64,000 nt of DNA from Sacculina carcini (Eukaryota; Arthropoda; Thecostraca; Sacculinidae). Shown here piece after piece: positions 20,858 through 30,814 of this stretch. Each line of letters starts with the position of its first letter. The stretch's first letter is position 1. The stretch is taken from NCBI GenBank assembly GCA_916048095.2, contig OU696585.1, positions 6,049,460 through 6,113,459 on the forward strand, written 5' to 3'. The notes beneath the pieces were generated by a model that saw only the letters and a program-made list of their open reading frames with translations, did no database searches and was not told where the DNA came from. Both the position numbers and the translations under genes were made by a program.

Positions 20858-23372
20858 ACACTGGTCAACAACAAATTTGTTGTCTGCATTTTTAAGCTGA
20901 TTTAGGACAAATCTGATGCGCTGAATCCAAAACTCACATTAGTTTTGTTCAATCAGGTCAAGTTTTTGAGATATGGCCACATGTCGTTTTTAACATTTTT
21001 GTTCACATGTACGCATGTGTGGAGCATTTTAGAAGAAGTTGGTGGGGGTAAAATGTCATGTCAAATAATTGTTTTGATTGGAAATAATTATTTTAATGAC
21101 AAGAAGTATTCAGGTACGATAGTTCTGGGTGATTTTGTCGAAAAGGGATCAGTTTGAAGTCATAAAACCTCAAAATCTTCCAAAAATTGGTGAGGCAAAG
21201 CATAAAGTTCGTGGATCAAAACTAAAGTTAATGGGGCAGATTTTGTAATAATGTGATACAAAAAAGTTGTATTTCTTAAAATAACGAACTCTGAAGAATG
21301 TACAATACCTACATGCGCCAATTTATGACTAATTTGTACCTATTTTTGTTTTGCAGGTGAATGATATGGCTTCGACCAGAAGATCGTGCAGAAATAAGCC
21401 CGATGTGTTTTGCTACATATGTGGAGAATACACCATTGCTCCTAATAGGAAGCCAGTCACAAGTTTCATAAGGCGTGCTTACCATGCTTATTTTGGTATT
21501 AAACTTGGTGACCAGGATAAAGCTTGGGCGCCACACATGGTGTGCAAAGCATGCACTGAGACTCTGCGTGGGTGGATCAACGGCAAGAGGAGTCTGAAGT
21601 TTGGAATTCCCATGGTTTGGAGGGAGCCGACAAACCATGTCACTGACTGCTACTTCTGCGCTGTTGATGTGTCTGGAATCAACAGAAAGAACCGGGGCAG
21701 CCTCAAGTATCCTGATCTTCAATCAGCACGTCGTCCTGTAGCTCATTGTGATACAATTCCAGTGCCTATCTTCGGCGAACTTCCTGACATTAGTGACGAA
21801 GATGCCTCCAGTGTTGAAGGACATGAAGAAGAAGAAATGGTTCTTGAAGATGATGCTCCACATCCATTTTCCCAAAAGGAGTTGAATGATCTAGTTCGCG
21901 ACCTCAGCTTGTCAAAGGAACTCTGCCGAACTGTTGGCATCCAGATTGAAGGAAAAAAACTCCTCTCTGACAGTGCTCGCATCAGCTTCTTCCGCAACAG
22001 GCATCAAGAGTACCTCCGTTTTTTCTCTGAAGAGAAGGACTTGGTGTACTGTGCTGATATTGCGCAGCTTCTGCTCAAGCTTGGAGTGCCACAGTACGAA
22101 CCCAAAGATTGGAGACTGTTCATTGACAGCAGCAAGCGATCACTGAAATGTGTTCTGCTACACAACGGCAACCAGTTAGCCTCTGTACCCATCGCTCACT
22201 CGACTACACTGAAGGAGAAGTATGAAGCGGTGAAGTATGTGATGGATAAAATTGTTTATGATCAGCATAAGTGGTATATTTGTGTTGACCTGAAGATGGT
22301 GAACTTTTTGTTGGGACAACATTCCGGCTTCACCAAGTACCCATGTTTTCTGTGCATGTGGGATAGTAGGGACCGTGCTCAGCATTACACGAAGAAGGAC
22401 TGGCCTGTGCGGGAGGAATTGGTGCCATGCAAAGAAAGGAACGTCATCAACGACCCTCTGGTGGACAGAGACAGAATACTCTTCCCACCGCTGCACATCA
22501 AGCTCGGCTTAATCAAGCAGTTCACCAAGGCTCTGGACAAAGATGGTGACTGCTTCACTTGCTTGTGCCAGGCTTTTCCAGGATTGACCATGGAGAAGTT
22601 GAAAGCTGGCATCTTTGATGGTCCTCAGATCCGTCAGCTCATCAGAGATCCAGAGTTCAAAAACTCAATGAACGAAGTGGAACTGGATGCGTGGAAGACA
22701 TTTGTTCTGGTAGTGAAGAACTTTCTTGGCAACAATAAGGCCAGAAACTACGCAGAACTTGTCAACAACATGCTGACTGCTTTCAGAAACCTGGGCTGCA
22801 ACATGAGCATCAAGATGCACTACCTATTTTCACATATGAACCGGTTTCCTGAGAACCTGGGTTCAATGAGTGACGAGCAGGGGGAGAGATTCCATCAGGA
22901 CATGAAGGAGATGGAGACCAGGTATCAGGGTCGCTGGGACGCAGTCATGATGGCTGACTACTGTTGGAATCTGAAGAGAGACCTCCCTGCCGCTGAACAT
23001 TCCAAGAGTTCGAAGAAACGGAAGTTCAAGCCCTGAAGTTTGAACAGTGGTGACGCAACATGCAATTTACGTGTACTTACCTTCATCAATACCTACCATT
23101 CAGATGACAGTAATCGATGTTTCTATCATGTAATCAATAAATGTAGTTGGCAAAACTTTTTTTTTTCTTAAAACATGTTTAGGATGATGTGTTGACAAAA
23201 ATCAGCTGATAATGCCACAAAAATGTAATTGATTTTGTCACAAGATCTGATTTTTTCAAATCAACTTAGCACAAAAACCTGACCTGATGGAGATTAAGCA
23301 GTGCCAGAATACCCTAATTCACTTGTAGAAATCTAGACAACATTCAGAAAGTAAAAAATTGTTGACCAGTGT
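20858..23372 (+). mobile_element. Unclassified TIR DNA transposon nested in the hAT, probable 4-bp TSD TATT
   Basis: The left end reads ACACTGGTCAACAA and the right end TTGTTGACCAGTGT, a perfect 14-bp inverted repeat. Both ends are flanked by TATT (20854-20857 and 23373-23376). Between them lies one long gene, 21351-23036. The nesting shows it jumped into the hAT after the hAT arrived, or was carried in by it. I cannot assign a superfamily. A 4-bp TSD is unlike hAT (8), mariner (TA) or piggyBac (TTAA). Confidence 0.75.
21351..23036 (+). CDS. Putative DDE-type transposase of the nested unclassified transposon
   Basis: An intact 561-codon frame; the likely ATG is the internal M of MASTRRSCRNKPDVF (about residue 6). 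The N-terminus has three Cys-pair clusters (CYICGEYT, CKACTETL, CYFCAVDV) that look like zinc-binding sites. An acidic stretch (HEEEEMVLEDD) follows. Candidate catalytic positions are WRLFIDSSKRSLKCVLLHNG (Asp), YICVDLKMVNFLLG (Asp) followed by YPCFLCMWD, and SDEQGERFHQD (Glu). The C-terminus ends in basic SKKRKFKP, a possible nuclear localisation signal. Similar proteins are, to my knowledge, common in arthropod annotations as uncharacterised proteins. The transposase role is inferred from the TIRs around it. Confidence 0.65.
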   Translation: MQVNDMASTRRSCRNKPDVFCYICGEYTIAPNRKPVTSFIRRAYHAYFGIKLGDQDKAWAPHMVCKACTETLRGWINGKRSLKFGIPMVWREPTNHVTDCYFCAVDVSGINRKNRGSLKYPDLQSARRPVAHCDTIPVPIFGELPDISDEDASSVEGHEEEEMVLEDDAPHPFSQKELNDLVRDLSLSKELCRTVGIQIEGKKLLSDSARISFFRNRHQEYLRFFSEEKDLVYCADIAQLLLKLGVPQYEPKDWRLFIDSSKRSLKCVLLHNGNQLASVPIAHSTTLKEKYEAVKYVMDKIVYDQHKWYICVDLKMVNFLLGQHSGFTKYPCFLCMWDSRDRAQHYTKKDWPVREELVPCKERNVINDPLVDRDRILFPPLHIKLGLIKQFTKALDKDGDCFTCLCQAFPGLTMEKLKAGIFDGPQIRQLIRDPEFKNSMNEVELDAWKTFVLVVKNFLGNNKARNYAELVNNMLTAFRNLGCNMSIKMHYLFSHMNRFPENLGSMSDEQGERFHQDMKEMETRYQGRWDAVMMADYCWNLKRDLPAAEHSKSSKKRKFKP

Positions 23373-23728
23373 TATTTTTTATGTGAGTCTGTTGTTTATA
23401 GGAGTACCTTATACCTATCAATAGAAATCTATGTTAACGAATGAATCAGTAGTTCGTTGGTAGGGTATTGAATAGCGAAATCTATTGTTGAGATGAATCG
23501 CATTGGTAAATTAGTTTACCATCCACAAAGCCACCGTCATAGTTTTTTACATTTATGTAGAGTGGAAAATATCAGTCTTTGGTGTTTTGTGGTGTTCATT
23601 GCTCAGCAGTTATTTGCGTGTTGATGAAATATAGATATGGTAGTGTATTTGGCTATTTTGTCTCACTTTTTTTGTAACGTGAAATGATGTTATTGTGTAT
23701 GCTTAATTCTCTTTCTTTTTAGCTCATC

Positions 23729-25546
23729 ATGTCAGCGACCCAGTGCGTTAAGAAGAGGAAAGTTGACCTCGAGCGTCGGATTTTCAACCCTGAGTGGGAG
23801 AAGTATTTTTTCATCGAGCGCTTTGGACAGGCCCAGTGCCTCATATGCTTGAAGACTTTGGCTGTCCTAAAAGAGTACAACGTGCGTCGCCACTGGGAGG
23901 CAGAGCACCGCTCGTCAAACTTCGCATCGATGTCTGTCACCGAAAGGAAGGACGCCATCGTTAGACTATCAGGCAACTTGGAGAAACAATCATCGCTCTT
24001 CCGCAAACAGAATGCTGAAGCTGAAAAGGTGACCCGCGCCAGTTATGAAGTCTCCCGCATCCTTGCTCGCCGAATGAAGCCATTCACAGATGGGGATTTC
24101 ATCAAGGAATGCCTCCTCGCTGTAGTGGACTCTGTCTGTCCAGAGCAGCGTTCCGTCTTTGATAACGTGAGCCTTTCGTCCCGCACCGTTCGTCGCCGCA
24201 TCGAGGATATGTCGGACAACGTGCACGACTCACTCAAAACACGCAGCTCGAATTTCGTCGCCTTTTCTCTCGCTCTGGATGAGAGCACCGACACAAAGGA
24301 CACGGCCCAGCTGTCCATTTTCATTCGCGGCGTCACTGCTGACCTTCAAGTATGTGAGGAATTCCTGCAGCTTGTCCCGCTACGCAACACCACCACTGGG
24401 CAAGACATCTGCGAAGCCGTGCTTTTGTGTGTTGATCAGCACTCTTTGGACCTCTCCCGTCTTGTATGTGTGACGACCGACGGTGCCCCGGCGATGGTTG
24501 GTGAGAAGAAGGGCGCTGCTTCACTGCTAGTGCGTCACTGTGAAGCTGCCGGATACACTCAGCCCATTAACAAGATGCACTGCATCATCCACCAAGAGTC
24601 CCTGTGCGCTAAGTCTGCCAACCTCGTTGGTGTCATGTCTGTTGTGGTGAAAGTCGTCAACTCCATCCTCTCCCGCAGCCTTAACCATCGTCAGTTCCAG
24701 GCACTGATAGACGAGGTGAATACGCACTACAACGACCTGCTCTACTTCTGTGAGGTACGCTGGCTGAGTCGTGGGGCCATGCTGTCTCGGGTGTGCGACC
24801 TTCAGCAGGAGATTGCCATATTTTTACGCCAGAAGAACCTTCCCCACGCTGATCAATTCTCTGATCCGCGGTGGCTAGCTCACCTGGCCCTGCTCACTGA
24901 CATCACGGCGCACCTGAACACCCTCAACATGAAGCTGCAAGGCAAAGATATTCTCGTGACAGACATGTACGCGCACATTACTGCCTTTGAGGTTAAACTG
25001 CGCTTGTGGGAGGCTGAATTGGCTTCTGGTCAGTTCGTGCACTTTCCTCGCCTTGCTGCATGTGCCGCTGACGATGTGGACCTGAACACATGCGTTAGTG
25101 TCGTCAGCACTCTACGTGACGAATTCGCTTCCCGTTTTACAGGAGTCAGGGTGCTGGCTGCCGACTTCAAGCTTTTCACTGCTCCATTCGACTTTCCCGT
25201 GGAAGACGCCCCTGCCTCCCTGCAGATGGAGTTGGTGGAGCTACAATGCAATGATGAAATGAAGGCGAAATTCTGCATCTCTTCTCCGCTGCCTTTCTTC
25301 CGTGACATTGTTCTCCCTACTAAAAATTTTCTAAAATACATTGCGCATGTCCAACGCATTGTGGCCATGTTTGGCAGCACCTATTGCTGTGAACAGCTCT
25401 TCTCAAAAGTGACGTACACAAAGTCTCGCCTTCGCTCCCAACTCTCAGACCGCCATCTCAATGACATTCTTTTGTTGTCAACCTCAACCATCGAGCCAGA
25501 CATGGAAATGCTTCTTCATGGCAAACAACACCAGCAATCTCATTGA
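23729..25546 (+). CDS. hAT transposase, GTF2IRD2-like/ZBED family, intact 605-residue ORF
   Basis: A BED-type finger lies near residues 30-60 (AQCLICLKTLAVLKEYNVRR...H). The catalytic core has FSLALDESTDTKDTAQLSIF, LVCVTTDGAPAMVGEKKGAA and MHCIIHQESLCAK. RWLSRGAMLSRVCDLQQEI precedes the C-terminal dimerisation block (FGSTYCCEQLFSKVTYTKSR). The arrangement and length match GTF2IRD2-like hAT transposases. No stop interrupts it. The same C-terminal block reappears at 27347-27572 and 29355-29580, where it no longer has the rest of the gene. Confidence 0.9.
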   Translation: MSATQCVKKRKVDLERRIFNPEWEKYFFIERFGQAQCLICLKTLAVLKEYNVRRHWEAEHRSSNFASMSVTERKDAIVRLSGNLEKQSSLFRKQNAEAEKVTRASYEVSRILARRMKPFTDGDFIKECLLAVVDSVCPEQRSVFDNVSLSSRTVRRRIEDMSDNVHDSLKTRSSNFVAFSLALDESTDTKDTAQLSIFIRGVTADLQVCEEFLQLVPLRNTTTGQDICEAVLLCVDQHSLDLSRLVCVTTDGAPAMVGEKKGAASLLVRHCEAAGYTQPINKMHCIIHQESLCAKSANLVGVMSVVVKVVNSILSRSLNHRQFQALIDEVNTHYNDLLYFCEVRWLSRGAMLSRVCDLQQEIAIFLRQKNLPHADQFSDPRWLAHLALLTDITAHLNTLNMKLQGKDILVTDMYAHITAFEVKLRLWEAELASGQFVHFPRLAACAADDVDLNTCVSVVSTLRDEFASRFTGVRVLAADFKLFTAPFDFPVEDAPASLQMELVELQCNDEMKAKFCISSPLPFFRDIVLPTKNFLKYIAHVQRIVAMFGSTYCCEQLFSKVTYTKSRLRSQLSDRHLNDILLLSTSTIEPDMEMLLHGKQHQQSH

Positions 25547-27346
25547 TTTATAAAGTGTTTGAAACAACTTTTGTATAATTTATTCATATAATCAATGCAT
25601 TATACAAAATATAGTAATTCTGAGATTTTGTTTTCACTCCGGCCCGCGACTTCCTTCCAAGTGTCTTATCTGGCCCTCACTCTGAAAAGGTTGCCTGCCC
25701 CTGGGCTAAGATCAAAGTGTAGAGTCGCCGAGATGGTCTGACCGCCCAACGTCCGTGCCAGACATTACACCTACACCAGCAACCACACTATCACAACACA
25801 TTACAACCGCTGAGTTCCAGCGCAGAATCAACAACACACAAAACACAACACCGGGTCCAGATGGGTTGAGGTATTCAGACTGGAAACGTCTCGATCCTGA
25901 CTGCTCAATCCTCACAGCCATGTTCAATGCATGCCGACTGACTGGGAGGACTCCCACCGCGTGGAAGTCTTCTCGAACCATCCTTCTACACAAGGGTGGT
26001 GACCCCCAAGAGCTGAAGAGCTGGCGACCGATCGCTCTTGGCAACACAATCGCCAAGCTCTACGCGGGTATTTGGGCCGATCGCCTCTCACACTGGGCTG
26101 AAACACACAACATCCTCACACACTCACAAAAAGGTTTCCGTCCCTTCGATGGCGTGCTGGAACACAACTTTGTGGTACAGTCTGCCATCGCCAGGGCTCG
26201 GAAATCCAACACATCGACACACATCACGTTTATTGACATAAAAAACGCATTCGGCTCTGTATCACACGCACTCCTGTGGGAGACACTCAGCTTGCTGGGT
26301 GTCCCCACAGACACACTTTCAATCATCACAGACATATACACGAACAGCACCACAACATTCACCACACAACGAGGTGTATCGGCTCCCATCCCACAAATTG
26401 GAGGTGTCAGACAGGGATGTCCGCTCAGTGGTATTCTCTTTGCCTTCGCAATGGAGCCACTGCTGCGGAGCTTGACCGAGGCAGGCGTTGAAGATCTCGC
26501 CTTTGCTGATGACGTCGCCCTCATCTGTCACAGCGAGTCTCAGCTCTCTCTGGCACTGTCTCAGGTGCACGATATCTGCGCGTGGGCTGGTCTCTCCATC
26601 AATGCCAGCAAATGCGCAGTATTGTCACCTGTCGCGCCTCTCAGCACTCCAGCTGTCCTCAATGGCGTGCATCTGCCCTCACTCGAGGCGGAGGGGCAGT
26701 ACAGGTACCTCTGGTGCTGGCGCCCAGTTTCACCTGCCGGCACTGTCACCAGCGCTTCACAAATTCTCGAGCGCTGGTGAACCATACAAACGTGTGCCGG
26801 CGCCAGCAACAACGTCAGCAGTCAACGGGAGCAAACCGGCGACAGCGACCGTCGGATCAACAGCAGCAACAGAGGAGGCGGCCAACACACCAGCGGCAGA
26901 CCAATGGCGAGAGACACACACCACCCTCACACTCACAATCACCACAATCAGAAACACCACCTTTGAGTCCACCAACACCACCACCTCACGTAATATCCCC
27001 ACGCCCACCACTCCTTCCCACACCACCACTCCTTCGCACACCACCGCTTCTTCCCACACCACTGTTTCTTCCCACTCTAGCAATCCCACTATCACCTCTT
27101 CGTTCACATCAAATCTCTTTCTCATACACACCATCTCCGCTCACACCCCGCATTCCAACCTTCACATCACCTACCACGCCAACACCCACTCACACATACA
27201 CCGCATCTCCTCCCACATCCCCACCTACCACCTACACTGCTCTCGCCATGGTACCGGGGGCGGGGCTCACGCCAGTCGATGCGCGACCTCGTCGTCTATC
27301 AACGTTTGTCCGACTGGCGGGGGGTGTGCGGGAGCGGCCTAAAAAC
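25321..27346 (+). repeat. Chimeric tandem array, unit 1 (2026 bp): hAT 3' end + U2 piece + Utopia RT + Utopia N-terminal segment
   Basis: The unit starts within the hAT gene at TAAAAATTTTCTAAAATAC. It runs through the hAT end (25703), the U2 piece GGCTAAGATCAAAGTGTAG (25704-25722), a truncated Utopia-like RT (to about 26710) and a zinc-finger plus Pro/Thr-rich segment. At CGGCCTAAAAAC it joins again to TAAAAATTTTC of unit 2. Units 2 and 3 start at 27347 and 29355. Confidence 0.9.
25723..26780 (+). pseudogene. Truncated Utopia-like RT, copy 1
   Basis: R2/NeSL-type RT motifs are clear: TTPGPDGLRYSDWKRLD, RTILLHKGGDPQELKSWRPI, ITFIDIKNAFGSVSHALLW (motif A, Asp), GGVRQGCPLSGILF (motif B) and VEDLAFADDVALICH (catalytic FADD), ending at EGQYRYL. 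There the sequence switches (about 26707) to an N-terminal zinc-finger region in another frame. The endonuclease and the ORF start are missing. Position directly after 36 nt of U2 snRNA fits Utopia, a known U2-targeted family. The RT domain itself is uninterrupted. Confidence 0.75.
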
Positions 27347-27349
27347 TAA
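26707..27349 (+). pseudogene. Utopia-like N-terminal segment: C2H2 finger and Pro/Thr-rich region, copy 1
   Basis: The frame carried by 26582-27349 encodes PSFTCRHCHQRFTNSRALVN with HTNVC, a C2H2/C2HC zinc finger as found at the N-terminus of R2/NeSL/Utopia proteins. A Gln/Arg-rich stretch follows, then a long Pro-rich low-complexity region (PPLLPTPPLLRTPPLL). It lies downstream of the RT instead of upstream, so it comes from another copy joined by rearrangement. Copies 2 and 3 are at about 28733-29357 and from 30741. Confidence 0.65.
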
Positions 27350-29354
27350 AAATTTTCTAAAATACATTGCGCATGTCCAACGCATTGTGGCCATGTTTGG
27401 CAGCACCTATTGCTGTGAACAGCTCTTCTCAAAAATGACGTACACAAAGTCTCGCCTTCGCTCCCAACTCTCAGACCGCCATCTCAATGACATTCTTTTG
27501 TTGTCAACCTCAACCATCGAGCCAGACATGGAAATGCTTCTTCATGGCAAACAACACCAGCAATCTCATTGATTTATAAAGTGTTTGAAACAACTTTTGT
27601 ATAATTTATTCATATAATCAATGCATTATACAAAATATAGTAATTCTGAGATTTTGTTTTCACTCCGGCCCGCGACTTCCTTCCAAGTGTCTTATCTGGC
27701 CCTCACTCTGAAAAGGTTGCCTGCCCCTGGGCTAAGATCAAAGTGTAGAGTCGCCGAGATGGTCTGACCGCCCAACGTCCGTGCCAGACATTACACCTAC
27801 ACCAGCAACCACACTATCACAACCCATTACAACCGCTGAGTTCCAGCGCAGAATCAACAACACACAAAACACAACACCGGGTCCAGATGGGTTGAGGTAT
27901 TCAGACTGGAAACGTCTCGATCCTGACTGCTCAATCCTCACAGCCATGTTCAATGCATGCCGACTGACTGGGAGGACTCCCACCGCGTGGAAGTCTTCTC
28001 GAACCATCCTTCTACACAAGGGTGGTGACCCCCAAGAGCTGAAGAGCTGGCGACCGATCGCTCTTGGCAACACAATCGCCAAGCTCTACGCGGGTATTTG
28101 GGCCGATCGCCTCTCACACTGGGCTGAAACACACAACATCCTCACACACTCACAAAAAGGTTTCCGTCCCTTCGATGGCGTGCTGGAACACAACTTTGTG
28201 GTACAGTCTGCCATCGCCAGGGCTCGGAAATCCAACACATCGACACACATCACGTTTATTGACATAAAAAACGCATTCGGCTCTGTATCACACGCACTCC
28301 TGTGGGAGACACTCAGCTTGCTGGGTGTCCCCACAGACACACTTTCAATCATCACAGACATATACACGAACAGCACCACAACATTCACCACACAACGAGG
28401 TGTATCGGCTCCCATCCCACAAATTGGAGGTGTCAGACAGGGATGTCCGCTCAGTGGTATTCTCTTTGCCTTCGCAATGGAGCCACTGCTGCGGAGCTTG
28501 ACCGAGGCAGGCGTTGAATATCTCGCCTTTGCTGATGACGTCGCCCTCATCTGTCACAGCGAGTCTCAGCTCTCTCTGGCACTGTCTCAGGTGCAAGATA
28601 TCTGCGCGTGGGCTGGTCTCTCCATCAATGCCAGCAAATGCGCAGTATTGTCACCTGTCGCGCCTCTCAGCACTCCAGCTGTCCTCAATGGCGTGCCTCT
28701 GCCCTCACTCGAGGCGGAGGGGCAGTACAGGTACCTCTGGTGCTGGCGCCCAGTTTTACCTGCCGGCACTGTCACCAGCGCTTCACAAATTCTCGAGCGC
28801 TGGTGAACCATACAAACGTGTGCCGGCGCCAGCAACAACGTCAGCAGTCAACGGGAGCAAACCGGCGACAGCGACCGTCGGATCAACAGCAGCAACAGAG
28901 GAGGCGGCCAACACACCAGCGGCAGACCAATGGCGAGAGACACACACCACCCTCACACTCACAATCACCACAATTAGAAACACCACCTTTGAGTCCACCA
29001 ACACCACCACCTCACGTAATATCCCCACGCCCACCACTCCTTCGCACACCACCGCTTCTTCCCACACCACTATTTCTTCCCACTCTAGCACTCCCACTAT
29101 CACCTCTTCGTTCACATCAAATCTCTTTCTCATACACACCATCTCCGCTCACACCCCGCATTCCAACCTTCACATCACCTACCACGCCAACACCCACTCA
29201 CACATACACCGCATCTCCTCCCACATCCCCACCTACCACCTACACTGCTCTCGCCATGGTACCGGGGGCGGGGCTCACGCCAGTCGATGCGCGACCTCGT
29301 CGTCTATCAACGTTTGTCCGACTGGCGGGGGGTGTGCGGGAGCGGCCTAAAAAC
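27347..29354 (+). repeat. Chimeric tandem array, unit 2 (2008 bp)
   Basis: Nearly identical to unit 1 apart from scattered substitutions and an 18-bp-shorter Pro/Thr-rich repeat. Its junctions are at the same bases, including the hAT end (27729) and the U2 piece (27730-27748). The clean repetition of three otherwise unrelated junctions means the chimera formed once and was then duplicated. Confidence 0.9.
27749..28806 (+). pseudogene. Truncated Utopia-like RT, copy 2
   Basis: Same motifs and end points as copy 1, including PGPDG, the motif A Asp and FADD (LAFADDVALICH). It differs by a few substitutions, such as VEYLAF in place of VEDLAF. The RT frame is open from the U2 junction to the switch near 28733. 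Confidence 0.75.
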
Positions 29355-29756
29355 TAAAAATTTTCTAAAATACATTGCGCATGTCCAACGCATTGTGGCC
29401 ATGTTTGGCAGCACCTATTGCTGTGAACAGCTCTTCTCAAAAATGACGTACACAAAGTCTCGCCTTCGCTCCCAACTCTCAGACCGCCATCTCAATGACA
29501 TTCTTTTGTTGTCAACCTCAACCATCGAGCCAGACATGGAAATGCTTCTTCATGGCAAACAACACCAGCAATCTCATTGACTTATAAAGTGTTTGAAACA
29601 ACTTTTGTATAATTTATTCATATAATCAATGCATTATACAAAATATAGTAATTCTGAGATTTTGTTTTCACTCCGGCCCGCGACTTCCTTCCAAGTGTCT
29701 TATCTGGCCCTCACTCTGAAAAGGTTGCCTGCCCCTGGGCTAAGATCAAAGTGTAG

Positions 29757-30814
29757 AGTCGCCGAGATGGTCTGACCGCCCAACGTCCGTGCCAGACATT
29801 ACACCTACACCAGCAACCACACTATCACAACCCATTACAACCGCTGAGTTCCAGCGCAGAATCAACAACACACAAAACACAACACCGGGTCCAGATGGGT
29901 TGAGGTATTCAGACTGGAAACGTCTCGATCCTGACTGCTCAATCCTCACAGCCATGTTCAATGCATGCCGACTGACTGGGAGGACTCCCACCGCGTGGAA
30001 GTCTTCTCGAACCATCCTTCTACACAAGGGTGGTGACCCCCAAGAGCTGAAGAGCTGGCGACCGATCGCTCTTGGCAACACAATCGCCAAGCTCTACGCG
30101 GGTATTTGGGCCGATCGCCTCTCACACTAGGCTGAAACACACAACATCCTCACACACTCACAAAAAGGTTTCCGTCCCTTCGATGGCGTGCTGGAACACA
30201 ACTTTGTGGTACAGTCTGCCATCGCCAGGGCTCGGAAATCCAACACATCGACACACATCACGTTTATTGACATAAAAAACGCATTCGGCTCTGTATCACA
30301 CGCACTCCTGTGGGAGACACTCAGCTTGCTGGGTGTCCCCACAGACACACTTTCAATCATCACAGACATATACACGAACAGCACCACAACATTCACCACA
30401 CAACGAGGTGTATCGGCTCCCATCCCACAAATTGGAGGTGTCAGACAGGGATGTCCGCTCAGTGGTATTCTCTTTGCCTTCGCAATGGAGCCACTGCTGC
30501 GGAGCTTGACCGAGGCAGGCGTTGAAGATCTCGCCTTTGCTGATGACGTCGCCCTCATCTGTCACAGCGAGTCTCAGCTCTCTCTGGCACTGTCTCAGGT
30601 GCACGATATCTGCGCGTGGGCTGGTCTCTCCATCAATGCCAGCAAATGCGCAGTATTGTCACCTGTCGCGCCTCTCAGCACTCCAGCTGTCCTCAATGGC
30701 GTGCATCTGCCCTCACTCGAGGCGGAGGGGCAGTACAGGTACCTCTGGTGCTGGCGCCCAGTTTCACCTGCCGGCACTGTCACCAGCGCTTCACAAATTC
30801 TCGAGCGCTGGTGA
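29757..30814 (+). pseudogene. Truncated Utopia-like RT, copy 3, with a nonsense codon
   Basis: Same as copies 1 and 2, but the Trp codon after DRLSH is TAG (30128-30130). The frame therefore splits into 29789-30130 and 30188-30814. The same nonsense codon is present in the fourth RT fragment (32716-32718). FADD is intact. Confidence 0.75.

Larger units (their letters stand above)
20350..25703 (+). mobile_element. hAT transposon (GTF2IRD2/ZBED-like transposase) with 8-bp TSD GGCTAAGA
   Basis: Ends CAGGGGTGGGCAACC and GGTTGCCTGCCCCTG are inverted repeats. The 8-bp duplication GGCTAAGA lies at 20342-20349 and 25704-25711, within U2-derived sequence. The body holds a separate 2515-bp transposon (20858-23372) and its own transposase gene at 23729-25546. 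Its last 385 bp or so are repeated twice more downstream as part of the amplified chimera. Confidence 0.92.

Noticed and set aside
26757..27134. Val-rich minus-strand protein (also 28783-29142 and 30791-31249)
   Set aside because: It is the antisense of the Pro/Thr-rich, CCAC-rich Utopia segment and has no family features.
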